Assembly (NCBI GenBank): GCA_009885545.1
Contig: VFKM01000013.1
Coordinates: 1-55,721, forward strand
From: Flavobacteriales bacterium
GTDB lineage: Bacteria > Bacteroidota > Bacteroidia > Flavobacteriales_D > Crocinitomicaceae
DNA length: 55,721 bases
Direction: 5' to 3'
Of this stretch, positions 9,243 to 19,220 are shown in pieces. The position numbers were made by a program, and so were the translations under genes. How positions within the stretch are numbered: the first letter of the stretch is position 1; every line of letters starts with the position of its first letter. A model generated the notes under the pieces. The model ran no database searches. It had not been told where the DNA came from and worked only from the letters and a program-made list of their open reading frames with translations.

Positions 9243-11534
9243 ATGAAAATTATTCTCTTTCTTTTTGTATTAATTTCATTACTCCATTCTTTTGCTCAAA
9301 CAGATCAGCAAAACCTAGAAAAATACTGGAAATTCAGAAATACTTTTCGTGAGCAATTTATAAAAATTGGTCCAAACGATGGAGAAAGTCTGCCTGCTGG
9401 TTCTATCAAACCATGCGCCTGTGTGGATGATTTATATCCTTCAGAAGACAAGACAGAATGGGGTGTGACTTGCTATGGCGAAATGCATTGGGGTGATGGG
9501 ATGATTCGACACGGTCATTATTTAGGTTTATTAGCAACAGAATATCGCTTGTTAAAAAATAGTGGTGGAGATGTTACAGGTGTCTTGAATGAATTGTTCT
9601 ATGCACTTAACGTAATTAACAGATTAGACCTTAAGGCAGAATCAGAACAAGCTAAATTTTATAACCTTACTTTAAATGGAGAGTTAAATGGCTTTTTTAT
9701 TAGAGAAGATGTAGGTCAGGATTTTGGTTTAAATTGGAAGGATGAACCAACTTCAATTAGAGGTACGAATTCTGTCTTATACTATAACCAAAGAGCTTCG
9801 GGTGGTATTCCAAATGGTAGTACAGTTTTTGGAAATAGTTATCAAAATGTGCCGAGCAATGATCAGGTTTCAAGTTTAATGGTTGGTTTAAGTTTGATTC
9901 ATAAACTGGTAGATAGTGTTTTTGTTCAACCGCCAAATTCTAAAATTGGATTTAATATTGTACTAGAAACGGCTGCAATAGTTGATAGATTAGTTCGCTT
10001 TGCTGCTGATCATAATTGGCAACTGATAGATGTAAATGGATGGCCTGTTGGAAATGGTGGTGGTGATATGCTACTTATGGCTTATCCATTAATAAAAGCA
10101 AGTCAACGAATTACTGGACTTAAGCCAACAAGTTATGACTTATCATTTACGCGAAAAATCATCCCATACAATTGGCTTCAGCATTGTATTACAGGTTATG
10201 GGAGTAATGATAAAATTTCTCAAAGCGATGCTTGCCGTGAAATGGGAATTTTACAAAAAAGCCAAAGACGTAAATTTAATTCCAAAAAAAATAAAGACAT
10301 TATAAACAATATGAACTCTTCCCTATTTCAAAAATGGGAAATGAGTGGAAAATTTAATAGCAATATCAAAATCACAAGTTTCATTTGGACGAATATAATT
10401 CCTAATAATTATTTAAATGGCTATGAAGATTTTGAGAAAACCCGCAAATTACCCTTTCTTCCTTGGCCTTTAAAAGCAATCACTTGGGATAAAGTGAATA
10501 TTTCAGATTACAATAATACTATACTCTTTAACTATGGAATAATCACCGGAGAATGGACTAAATACCAGGCTGATAAATTTGCTGATATTTCAGGAAACCG
10601 TTGCTTGGAGTTGATTAATGCAGTAATTCGGCACGAATCTCCCCTTAACAACAAATCATTTTATAACAATTATTTAAATGGGTTAACCCCTTTTGGGCCC
10701 TTTAATATTGCTGGGTTTACATCAGATCCACTAAAGCTTAATAAATTTCATGAAAATGGTTGGGCAACAGAATATCGCTGGACCAATCCAGGCGAATCTA
10801 TCGTTGCTGGTGGCAATGAAGGAATGTTTAGTGCATTAGATTATATGCTCTATCACAACCTTTATTATCTACTTTTTGAGAAAGAATTACCGCCGTTTAA
10901 AGAAAAATATAATTGTTTTTGCTCAGATGAGCTCGCTATTGATCTATCAAAAACAACGTCTTTAAAATATTTGGCAAATTATGATCAACAAGTTATTAAG
11001 CAAATAATTGAAAATTTAAATAAAAAATTAGCCTACCTGCCTAACTGCGTTTCTGATGTTTTTGAAACTGTTAACAATAACGTACAGACTGTTTTTGAAA
11101 TAAAGCCAAAATTTTCAAATTACAACAGTTTAGAAATTCTTACAAATGAATTTCAAACGGAAAACACGATTATTAAGAATAATGGAAATGTCAATTTAAG
11201 AACGCGATTAATACTTTGTAACAACAGTGTACTAACTCTTGATTCTGCTGGAAGAATGGATATTTATGGGGGTGAACTACTATTAAACGATCGGTCAATA
11301 CTAGCTATTTTTGGTGAAGTACATTTACATTCAGGGTCAAAATTAAAATTGGTTGGAACTGGATCAAAAATCATATTACATCCTGGCGGGAAACTAATAT
11401 TTGATGAAAATACATTGATAGAAAACGAATTAGGGAGTGAAATTGAACTTTATGATGGAGGTGAAATTATCACTCCTGGAGTTGAATGGGAAGCTATCAT
11501 AAGTGGAATGATAAAGAAAATGAATGTAAAATGA
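9243..11534 (+). CDS. Large secreted protein of unknown function (helical N-terminal region, C-terminal beta-helix-like repeats)
   Basis: Signal peptide MKIILFLFVLISLLHSFAQ; N-terminal EWGVTCYGEMHWGDGMIRHGHYLGLLATEYRLL; C-terminal GRMDIYGGELLLNDRSILAIFGEVHLHSGSKLKLVGTGSKIILHPGGKLIF. Confidence 0.8.
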   Translation: MKIILFLFVLISLLHSFAQTDQQNLEKYWKFRNTFREQFIKIGPNDGESLPAGSIKPCACVDDLYPSEDKTEWGVTCYGEMHWGDGMIRHGHYLGLLATEYRLLKNSGGDVTGVLNELFYALNVINRLDLKAESEQAKFYNLTLNGELNGFFIREDVGQDFGLNWKDEPTSIRGTNSVLYYNQRASGGIPNGSTVFGNSYQNVPSNDQVSSLMVGLSLIHKLVDSVFVQPPNSKIGFNIVLETAAIVDRLVRFAADHNWQLIDVNGWPVGNGGGDMLLMAYPLIKASQRITGLKPTSYDLSFTRKIIPYNWLQHCITGYGSNDKISQSDACREMGILQKSQRRKFNSKKNKDIINNMNSSLFQKWEMSGKFNSNIKITSFIWTNIIPNNYLNGYEDFEKTRKLPFLPWPLKAITWDKVNISDYNNTILFNYGIITGEWTKYQADKFADISGNRCLELINAVIRHESPLNNKSFYNNYLNGLTPFGPFNIAGFTSDPLKLNKFHENGWATEYRWTNPGESIVAGGNEGMFSALDYMLYHNLYYLLFEKELPPFKEKYNCFCSDELAIDLSKTTSLKYLANYDQQVIKQIIENLNKKLAYLPNCVSDVFETVNNNVQTVFEIKPKFSNYNSLEILTNEFQTENTIIKNNGNVNLRTRLILCNNSVLTLDSAGRMDIYGGELLLNDRSILAIFGEVHLHSGSKLKLVGTGSKIILHPGGKLIFDENTLIENELGSEIELYDGGEIITPGVEWEAIISGMIKKMNVK

Positions 11535-11580
11535 CAAAAGTATTAACCTATCATTTCTGGTTTTTAATTAACTTTCAATT

Positions 11581-12615
11581 GTGAAAGAAATCTCAAGAAG
11601 AAATTTTATTCCAGCTATTGGTGCCTTGCTAGTGACACCTGTTTTGCTTTCTTCATCAAGTGAATTGATGAAAGAAAAATCGCGTATTCGCCCTAAAGCT
11701 TTAAAAGTTGGAGATGCTGTTGGACTTTGTGCTTCTGCAGGTGCATCTCACGCTATGGCTGAAGTGGATGGTTTTATAACAGTTCTGCAGGGTCACGGGT
11801 TTTTAGTGAAAGAAGGAAAAAACATTCGAAAAAAATTGGGCTACTTTTCAGCTTCCGATCAAGAAAGAGCAGCAGAATTCATGTCGTTCATTTTGGATAC
11901 AAACGTAAAGGCAATTTTTTTCACACGAGGAGGTTGGGGTTGTGCACGCATCCTAGAATTTCTTGATTTTGATTTAATTCGCAACAATCCAAAAATAATA
12001 ATGGGTTTCAGTGACATTTGTTCATTGTTGAATGCTATTACGTTTAAAACTGGACTTACAACTTTTCATGGTCCAAATGGAAATGCCAGCTGGAATGAAT
12101 TCAGTTGGAAATCAATTGAAGATTTAATTGTAAAAAGCAAAACCGTAAAATATCCTTTCCCAAGTTTGGATCTTGTTGAAGCGAAACCTGTAACGCTTGT
12201 TTCTGGAAAAGCAACGGGTGAATTGTTTGGTGGAAATTTAACGGTAATGACAGGACTATTGGGAAGTGCTTATCTGCCAGATTGGACTGGAAAAATACTC
12301 TTTTTTGAGGACGTTTTGGAAGAACCATATTCTATTGACCGGATGTTGACTCAATGGAAACTGAACGGAGTTTTTGATAAAGTTGCTGGAGTTATTCTGT
12401 GTCAATTCCGAAAATGCGTCCCTGAAGAACCTGAATGGTCGTTTACATTGAATGAGGTTTTTCAGCAGCATTTTAAAACACTTTCAATTCCCGTTTTTAG
12501 TGGTTTTGCTTTGGGACATATGAAAAACAAATATTCCGTTCCAATTGGTGAAAATGTGACGATGGATGCAAATCTGTTTACGCTAGAATTAAATGAATCT
12601 GCAGTGATCAATTAA
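11581..12615 (+). CDS. LD-carboxypeptidase (peptidase S66 family)
   Basis: RPKALKVGDAVGLCASAG, AIFFTRGGWGCARIL, IIMGFSDICSLLNA, GGNLTVMTGLLGSAYLPDWTGKILFFEDV; N-terminal RRNFIPAIGALLV signal; GTG start. Confidence 0.93.
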   Translation: MKEISRRNFIPAIGALLVTPVLLSSSSELMKEKSRIRPKALKVGDAVGLCASAGASHAMAEVDGFITVLQGHGFLVKEGKNIRKKLGYFSASDQERAAEFMSFILDTNVKAIFFTRGGWGCARILEFLDFDLIRNNPKIIMGFSDICSLLNAITFKTGLTTFHGPNGNASWNEFSWKSIEDLIVKSKTVKYPFPSLDLVEAKPVTLVSGKATGELFGGNLTVMTGLLGSAYLPDWTGKILFFEDVLEEPYSIDRMLTQWKLNGVFDKVAGVILCQFRKCVPEEPEWSFTLNEVFQQHFKTLSIPVFSGFALGHMKNKYSVPIGENVTMDANLFTLELNESAVIN

Positions 12616-12616
12616 T

Positions 12617-12808
12617 TTTAAAAAGCTTTATCAAATTGAATTACCAGAAGAAGTCATCGAAAGTGTTTCAATTTTCAATTTAAGAGGTTCTTTAGTACAA
12701 CAAGAAACAACAAAATCGTATTCCGTTAAAGCACTTCCGGCAAGAATTTATATTGTAAATCTTGTAACTGAAAATGGTGTTCAAGCAATGTGATTTGTAA
12801 AAGAATAA
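12617..12808 (+). pseudogene. Remnant of a T9SS type A C-terminal sorting domain
   Basis: Frame translation FKKLYQIELPEEVIESVSIFNLRGSLVQQETTKSYSVKALPARIYIVNLVTENGVQAM*FVKE* with an in-frame TGA (12791-12793) and no start or N-terminal domain. Confidence 0.65.
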
Positions 12809-12897
12809 GAATCAGTCAGCTGACTGATGATGATATCAAGCGTTAGCGCAGATTATCTATAAAAAAAGAACTCATTGGGGACGATGGTTTTTTTTGT

Positions 12898-13794
12898 TTA
12901 AAATCGTAGTATTTTAATCCCATTCTCTACAACTGAAATAATCTGATCTCCGATTTCTAAAAACTCACCATCCATTTCTGAAGACACCTTTCCTTTAATC
13001 GACCTAATTTCAATGGATTTTGCTTCCAAATAATGTGCTTCTGGATGTGTAATTGGAATTCCTTTTTTCAAGTTTCTTAAATTCTTGATGTAATCAAATA
13101 ATGAAACTTTCCCTAGAAGTGTAATATTTAAAACCCCATCGTCAATTTTTGCATATGGATTGATTGTCAATCCATTACCAAAAACTCCCCCATTACAAAT
13201 CGCAACAATTAATACTTCGCCTTGAAATTGAAAATCATCTGTAACGATCGAAAGAGTTGGTCTTTTGAACCCGAAAAATGCTCTTAGAATTGCAATCGAA
13301 TAAGACATTTTTCCTCCGAAATATTTTCTTTGTTTGTCCAATATTTCGATAACTTTCCCGCCAAAACCAGTATCTGAAATATTTAAAAAATAGTGTATTC
13401 TATTATTGCTTTCAATTCTACCTATATCAATTTTTGAAGTTCGATTTTCAAGAATTGCATTGACGAAATCAGCAGTGTTAGCCTTCAATTTTGCACTTTT
13501 AATAAAATCATTTCCTGTTCCATTTGGCAAAATAGCTAAAACTGGTTTGATCTCTGTTTTTGCATACATTATTCCATTGAGCACTTCGTTCATTGTTCCA
13601 TCTCCTCCAACAGAAACAATTACATCAAAATTTTGAATCGTACATAATTTTGCAATTTCTATGGCTTCTTTTGTTCTTTTTGTGCAGAATTGAATAGCTT
13701 CTATTTCAGGATGCTCCTTACATTGGCTCAAGATATCTTGAACTTGAACCGTCAATTTTTTTGACCCATTTATTATAAAAGCTATTCGCACCAT
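12898..13794 (-). CDS. Diacylglycerol/lipid kinase family protein
   Basis: VIVSVGGDGTMNEVLNGI, LAILPNGTGNDFIKS. Confidence 0.92.
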   Translation of the reverse strand: MVRIAFIINGSKKLTVQVQDILSQCKEHPEIEAIQFCTKRTKEAIEIAKLCTIQNFDVIVSVGGDGTMNEVLNGIMYAKTEIKPVLAILPNGTGNDFIKSAKLKANTADFVNAILENRTSKIDIGRIESNNRIHYFLNISDTGFGGKVIEILDKQRKYFGGKMSYSIAILRAFFGFKRPTLSIVTDDFQFQGEVLIVAICNGGVFGNGLTINPYAKIDDGVLNITLLGKVSLFDYIKNLRNLKKGIPITHPEAHYLEAKSIEIRSIKGKVSSEMDGEFLEIGDQIISVVENGIKILRF

Positions 13795-13825
13795 TTGATA
13801 AAATTAAGAAACTTAGTGAAACCAA

Positions 13826-13852
13826 AAACGGCACCCTTTTGAGGCGCCGTTT
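13826..13852 (-). terminator. Probable recA terminator hairpin
   Basis: AAACGGCACC/GGCGCCGTTT near-perfect inverted repeat 18 nt after the recA stop. Confidence 0.55.
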
Positions 13853-13869
13853 CCGTTTACGATATGCAG

Positions 13870-14901
13870 TTAGTCTTGCAGTACTGGAACATCTACACCA
13901 GGACTTACAAGAGCCTTTTTAATTTTCTCTTCTAATTCTTCCATTAATTCTGGATTGTCTTTGATCAATGCTTTCACAGCATCACGACCTTGACCCAAAC
14001 GTGTTTCACCGTATGAGAACCAAGACCCACTTTTCTTTAAGATGTTTAAGTCAACTCCTAAATCGATGATTTCACCAACTTTCGAAATTCCTTCTCCATA
14101 CATGACATCGAATTCTGCTTTTCGGAATGGCGGTGCAACTTTGTTTTTCACCACTTTCACTTTTACGCGATTTCCAATAATTTCTTCACCATCTTTTAAT
14201 TGACTCGATCTTCTGATATCAATTCGGATAGATGAATAAAACTTCAAGGCATTTCCTCCAGTTGTTGTTTCAGGGTTACCGAACATCACACCAATTTTTT
14301 CACGCAATTGGTTGATGAAAATACAACAACAACCTGCTTTATTAATTGATCCTGTCAATTTACGCAATGCCTTTGACATCAAACGTGCTTGAAGACCCAT
14401 TTGAGAATCTCCCATTTCGCCTTCAATCTCCGCTTTTGGAGTTAATGCTGCAACTGAATCGACAACGATTAAATCGATCGCACCTGAACGAATCAAATTA
14501 TCCGCGATTTCCAACGCTTGTTCACCATTGTCAGGTTGAGAGATCAATAAATTATCAATATCAACTCCTAAATTTCTAGCGTACGTCGGATCAAAAGCGT
14601 GTTCTGCATCAATGAAGGCTGCGATACCACCTTGTTTTTGCACTTCAGCAATTGCATGAATTGCCAATGTTGTTTTACCAGATGATTCAGGACCATAGAT
14701 TTCAACTATTCTTCCTTTAGGATATCCATTGATTCCTAAAGCAATATCAAGAGTCAATGACCCAGAAGGAATTACTTCCATTTTTTCTACTGGAGCATCG
14801 CCCATTTTCATTACGGTTCCTTTACCATAAGTTTTGTCAAGCTTTTCCATTGTTAATTGGAGCGCCTTTAATTTTTCTGCATTTACTTCTTTAACTGCCA
14901 T
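13870..14901 (-). CDS. recA: Recombinase RecA
   Basis: [52 protein letters not shown]. Confidence 0.99.
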   Translation of the reverse strand: MAVKEVNAEKLKALQLTMEKLDKTYGKGTVMKMGDAPVEKMEVIPSGSLTLDIALGINGYPKGRIVEIYGPESSGKTTLAIHAIAEVQKQGGIAAFIDAEHAFDPTYARNLGVDIDNLLISQPDNGEQALEIADNLIRSGAIDLIVVDSVAALTPKAEIEGEMGDSQMGLQARLMSKALRKLTGSINKAGCCCIFINQLREKIGVMFGNPETTTGGNALKFYSSIRIDIRRSSQLKDGEEIIGNRVKVKVVKNKVAPPFRKAEFDVMYGEGISKVGEIIDLGVDLNILKKSGSWFSYGETRLGQGRDAVKALIKDNPELMEELEEKIKKALVSPGVDVPVLQD

Positions 14902-15014
14902 ATCGTTTTTTATTGCTCTTTCTTTTTACTCGTAAACTAAAAAGTCAGAATTGTTATTTGATTAATGTTTTACAAAAATACATTGAGTACATCGTAAAGT
15001 ATTTACGTTCTGTT

Positions 15015-15479
15015 TTATTTATTAAAAATTTCTAAAATTTCTGTTGTATGATCTTTTGTTTTTGGTTTTTCAATGATGCTAATAATTTGTTGCTTTTCAT
15101 TTATTAAAAAGGTTGTTCTATGGATTCCATCATATTCTTTTCCCATGAATTTCTTTGGTCCCCAAACTCCAAAAAGGTTAATGATGGTTTTATCTTCATC
15201 AGCAATCAACGGAAAAGGCAAGGAAAATTTATCAGCAAATTTCTGATGTGAAACAATAGAATCTGCACTTATTCCAAGGATTTTAATGCCAGCTTTCTCC
15301 AAACCTTCTTCATTATCACGCAAGTTGCATGCTTGAACAGTACAACCAGGTGTATTGTCTTTAGGGTAAAAATAAATCGCTAACTTTTTTCCTTTAAAAT
15401 CCATTAAAGTAATTAATTGATCATTTTGATCTATTCCGCTAAAATTTGGTGCTTGATCTCCTATTTTTAAATGTTTCAT
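15015..15479 (-). CDS. bcp: Thioredoxin-dependent thiol peroxidase (BCP/PrxQ)
   Basis: YFYPKDNTPGCTVQACNLRD motif. Confidence 0.95.
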   Translation of the reverse strand: MKHLKIGDQAPNFSGIDQNDQLITLMDFKGKKLAIYFYPKDNTPGCTVQACNLRDNEEGLEKAGIKILGISADSIVSHQKFADKFSLPFPLIADEDKTIINLFGVWGPKKFMGKEYDGIHRTTFLINEKQQIISIIEKPKTKDHTTEILEIFNK

Positions 15480-15602
15480 TTTTTTGCTGATTATTTAAAC
15501 ATCATTTTGACGATTTATTAATCAAATATAAATCGAATTTTCATATAAACAAAAAATAAAATGAAAAAATGTTTAGAATTTCGTCAAAATAATAGACGAA
15601 AA

Positions 15603-15632
15603 AAAAGCCTTTCAATGATTTGAAAGGCTTTT
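15603..15632 (-). terminator. Terminator downstream of the M1 peptidase gene
   Basis: AAAAGCCTTTCA/TGAAAGGCTTTT with minus-strand U tract. Confidence 0.8.
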
Positions 15633-15651
15633 AAATTGAGTTTGTATTAAA

Positions 15652-18273
15652 TTATTCTTCCTCTTTTACTGTCAACGTATCAAATTTAACTTTCAAACCA
15701 TTATACACTTTTTGTTTTTTTCTCGCTTGATCTGCTAATACAACATCTTTGTTTTTATCATGAAGTTCAATTTCAGCATCTAGCTCTTTAATTTTAGAAT
15801 CAAACAAACCAATCAAATAATTAATGTTCTGTGGCACGAACATTTGGGTGTAAAATCCTCCTTCTGCTTTCAAATGTGAATATAATTCAAACGATCTGTC
15901 AATCATTTCTGGTTCTTGACGTGTGATAAAATACGTCAATGAATTCATTACACCCAATTGATCAAATCCATGTAAGTTTGTTCCTTTTAACGCCACATCG
16001 AAAAATTCGTAATTCCCTTTTTCTCCATAAGAACCATATAATTGTCCAATTCCTGAAATCATTTTTGATGACTTTTCTGACTCTAACCCTTTCGCTTTAT
16101 CCAATGCTAATGTTGGGTTTATCTTCCCAAGATTTTTAAGTGCATTTGAAATAACCAAGTAAGATTGGTCCTTTTCAATTCTATCTAAATAAATTGCTGT
16201 GATTGACTCTGCAGCCATGTTGTTTGATAAGAAATTCAATGCAGCCGATCGAACCTGAGATTTTGAATCGTTTAACGCTAAATCTTTAATCAGCGCAATT
16301 CCTTTGTCTTTATTGTCGACATTCAATTTAGCTGCTTTTTCAATTGCTAATAAACGAATGTTCCAAAATGGATCGTTCAATGCATCTAAAATCAATTGCT
16401 GCCCTTTTTGATCTTTACTTTTTGACCCCAATAACAAGCCTTCTTTCCTCGCTCTATATCGTTGCCCATTGTAAAACTGAAAAATGTACTGTTCAGATGG
16501 TTTCGTTTCACTGATCTTTGCGAGTAACATTTGTTCGTTATCAAAGATGACATTGTTTAATGTTCCACTATACGGCAATACAAATGATTGGTCTAATTTA
16601 TCAACTACTACTTTATGAATATGTTTTCCATTTGAATCAAATACAGCTATTTCAAGTGGTAATTTAAAAATAGGAGACAATTCCAAACTTTGATTTTGTT
16701 TAACTGAAACAGTAACCGTGTTTGTTGTTAAATCAATTTGTTGTTTTACTTCTAATATTGGATGGCCTGAGCCTAAGTACCATTGATCAAAAAACCAATT
16801 CAAATCCTCACCACTTACTTCTTCAAAAGCCAAACGCAATTGATGAAACTCTGCCGCTTTGAATTTATTTGTATTCAAATAGTTACTAATTCCTTTGAAA
16901 AAAGCCTCATCGCCTAAATAATTACGCAACATGTGTAAAATTCGTCCTCCTTTATTGTATGAATGCCCATCAAACATTTGTTCCTTATCATCATAATCCA
17001 ACCAAACTAGATCATGGTAACCTTGCGTTTGACCTGTCTGATAATAACCATCTGCTTCATTATCCGCTTGATAATCCGCTTCATCTAGTCCAAAACGATG
17101 TTCATCCCATAAGTACTGTGAGTAATTTGCGAATGATTCGTTCAACGTTAAATTTGACCATGACTCACATGTTACCAAATCACCAAACCAATGGTGGAAA
17201 AGCTCGTGGGCAATTGTTGATTGATCATTATCATCCAATAATTCTCTATCTGTTTTATAGGCATACTCTCCAAAAATAACAGCACCCGTATTTTCCATTG
17301 CTCCAGAAACATAATCTCTAACCACAATTTGATGGTATTTATCCCAAGCATATTCAACACCCAACAATTCGGAGAAATGTTTAATCATTGCTGGTGTTTC
17401 TCCAAAAATCGATTTGGCATACGATTCCCATTCTTTTTCAACGTAGTAATTAACCTCCATTTTTGTTCCGTCAGCACGCGTATAAAAATCTTTTACAACT
17501 TTAAACTCACCTACTCCCATCATAAATAAATAGGGTGCATGCGGTAAATCTTGTTTCCAATAATCCGTTCTCGTACCATCAGAATTCATTTTAGAAGAAA
17601 CAAATTTTCCGTTAGATAAAGTAGCGTACTTATTTTCAACTGTTATATAGATTTCTTGAGAAGTCTTGGCGTTTGGTGAATCAATTGTTGGAAACCAAAC
17701 TGAACTTGCTTCTGTTTCACCTTGCGTCCAAATTTGAGGCATTTTAGTTTTATCTTCATTCTTTGGGTTGATGAAATACAAACCTTTATCCGAAGATATT
17801 GCTGCGCTTCCTCCTGTCGTTCGTTCGTCAGGTTTCGCCACATATGCTATCACTACTGTATATTTATCTGCGCGTGTATAGATTTTATTCAATTTGATTT
17901 TCAAATACATACTATCAGATGAATAGCTTAAATCTTTCCCATCGATTTGTACTTTTAATATGTCCATTCCCTTCGCGTCAAGAATTAAACTATCAGATGC
18001 GTAAAAATGTGGTTTTGCAGTAATCGTTGCAATTCCATTCATTCTCGACTTCGTCCAATCGAAATTTACTTCCAATTTTGTATGAATCAAATCAGTAAGT
18101 ACTGTTTCTGATTCTCGATAAACTGGTCGTTGTTGTTCAATCTCATCAATCAACAGTGAATCTATTTCCAAACCATTATCATTTGTACTACCTAAGTCTC
18201 CATTATCGGTTGGTTTATTAGTCCCACAAGCGGCTACCAAAACTAGGATTGCGATATAAATACTATTTCTCAT
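15652..18273 (-). CDS. M1 family metallopeptidase (lipoprotein) with C-terminal HEAT-like repeats
   Basis: GAMENTGAVIFGE and HELFHHWFGDLVT...NLTLNESFANY zinc-site motifs; lipobox LVAACGTN. Start at internal ATG 18273. Confidence 0.95.
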   Translation of the reverse strand: MRNSIYIAILVLVAACGTNKPTDNGDLGSTNDNGLEIDSLLIDEIEQQRPVYRESETVLTDLIHTKLEVNFDWTKSRMNGIATITAKPHFYASDSLILDAKGMDILKVQIDGKDLSYSSDSMYLKIKLNKIYTRADKYTVVIAYVAKPDERTTGGSAAISSDKGLYFINPKNEDKTKMPQIWTQGETEASSVWFPTIDSPNAKTSQEIYITVENKYATLSNGKFVSSKMNSDGTRTDYWKQDLPHAPYLFMMGVGEFKVVKDFYTRADGTKMEVNYYVEKEWESYAKSIFGETPAMIKHFSELLGVEYAWDKYHQIVVRDYVSGAMENTGAVIFGEYAYKTDRELLDDNDQSTIAHELFHHWFGDLVTCESWSNLTLNESFANYSQYLWDEHRFGLDEADYQADNEADGYYQTGQTQGYHDLVWLDYDDKEQMFDGHSYNKGGRILHMLRNYLGDEAFFKGISNYLNTNKFKAAEFHQLRLAFEEVSGEDLNWFFDQWYLGSGHPILEVKQQIDLTTNTVTVSVKQNQSLELSPIFKLPLEIAVFDSNGKHIHKVVVDKLDQSFVLPYSGTLNNVIFDNEQMLLAKISETKPSEQYIFQFYNGQRYRARKEGLLLGSKSKDQKGQQLILDALNDPFWNIRLLAIEKAAKLNVDNKDKGIALIKDLALNDSKSQVRSAALNFLSNNMAAESITAIYLDRIEKDQSYLVISNALKNLGKINPTLALDKAKGLESEKSSKMISGIGQLYGSYGEKGNYEFFDVALKGTNLHGFDQLGVMNSLTYFITRQEPEMIDRSFELYSHLKAEGGFYTQMFVPQNINYLIGLFDSKIKELDAEIELHDKNKDVVLADQARKKQKVYNGLKVKFDTLTVKEEE

Positions 18274-18380
18274 TGTTTTAAAATTATTTATTACAAAACT
18301 GAACAAATATTTTTAATTCTTTACAGGAAAATACAGCAATGGAATGTCTTTGTGTTATTTTTGTAATAAATACATGATAA

Positions 18381-18848
18381 ATGGTAAGCAACACTTGGAG
18401 TTTTGATGGAAAGGAAGTAATTGGTTCACAAGGTTCTGTCTTAAAATGGGACGATCACCAATTCTTTACATTAACATATAAAGGACAGAAATTTTTTGGT
18501 GAATTATTAGAAGATAAATCTGAAGACAATTCATTGAAAATTAAAATAAATCACCGAGTTTTCGAAATAAAGAAAAAGGGAGAATTAGATGATTTAATTT
18601 CTGCCTTAGGTCTAGACATTCCAAAAGTTAGAAAGTTAAAGGAATTACAAGCACCAATGCCAGGCCGTATTGTTCAAGTTTCTGTTAAAATTGGACAAGA
18701 ATTAAACATTGGTGACGAAATCTTATCGCTAGAGGCAATGAAAATGGAAAACATTCTTAAAGCCGAAGGCGTTGGAACAGTTAAATCAATTTTTGTTGAA
18801 GCGAATCAGGTTGTAGAAAAAGGATTTGTTTTAATCGAATTTGAATAA
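18381..18848 (+). CDS. Biotin carboxyl carrier/biotinyl domain protein
   Basis: LQAPMPGRIVQV...LSLEAMKMENILKAEGVG biotinylation motif. Confidence 0.92.
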   Translation: MVSNTWSFDGKEVIGSQGSVLKWDDHQFFTLTYKGQKFFGELLEDKSEDNSLKIKINHRVFEIKKKGELDDLISALGLDIPKVRKLKELQAPMPGRIVQVSVKIGQELNIGDEILSLEAMKMENILKAEGVGTVKSIFVEANQVVEKGFVLIEFE

Positions 18849-18864
18849 AAAATATTCAGTTACA

Positions 18865-18897
18865 AAAAAGGGAGAATCAATGATTCTCCCTTTTTTT
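18865..18897. terminator. Bidirectional terminator
   Basis: AAAAAGGGAGAATCA/TGATTCTCCCTTTTT between convergent genes. Confidence 0.85.
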
Positions 18898-19093
18898 ATT
18901 TCGCTACCTCTAGCGCAAAAGCTTTTTTAATTATACTGGGGTACTTTGCCCCAAATTCAATAATACACCATTCCTGAAATTTCTTGATTTCTTCCGCAGA
19001 AGTAATCCACTTCAATGCTTTATAGAGTTCTTTTTGAAACAGATGCGCATCAAAACTCACTTTAGTAAGAATTTTTTTTGTTAGTTCCAGCAT
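18896..19093 (-). CDS. Small conserved hypothetical protein (65 aa)
   Basis: Intact ORF sharing a bidirectional terminator; looks like a family seen in Bacteroidota. Confidence 0.6.
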   Translation of the reverse strand: MLELTKKILTKVSFDAHLFQKELYKALKWITSAEEIKKFQEWCIIEFGAKYPSIIKKAFALEVAK

Positions 19094-19220
19094 AGTTAAT
19101 AATGTTTATACTCACAATGAACGAAAAAAATGAATCCCTTGTATATTTCGAAATGTTAAAAAATAAAAAAGGCCACTATTTTAAAATGACCTTCTTCTAT
19201 TTCTCTTTAAAAATGGGCGT

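Noticed and set aside
15494-15501. Shared TGTTTAAA octamer upstream of bcp and of the rhodopsin gene
   Set aside because: At this AT content several chance copies of such an octamer are expected in 55 kb; not enough to claim co-regulation.
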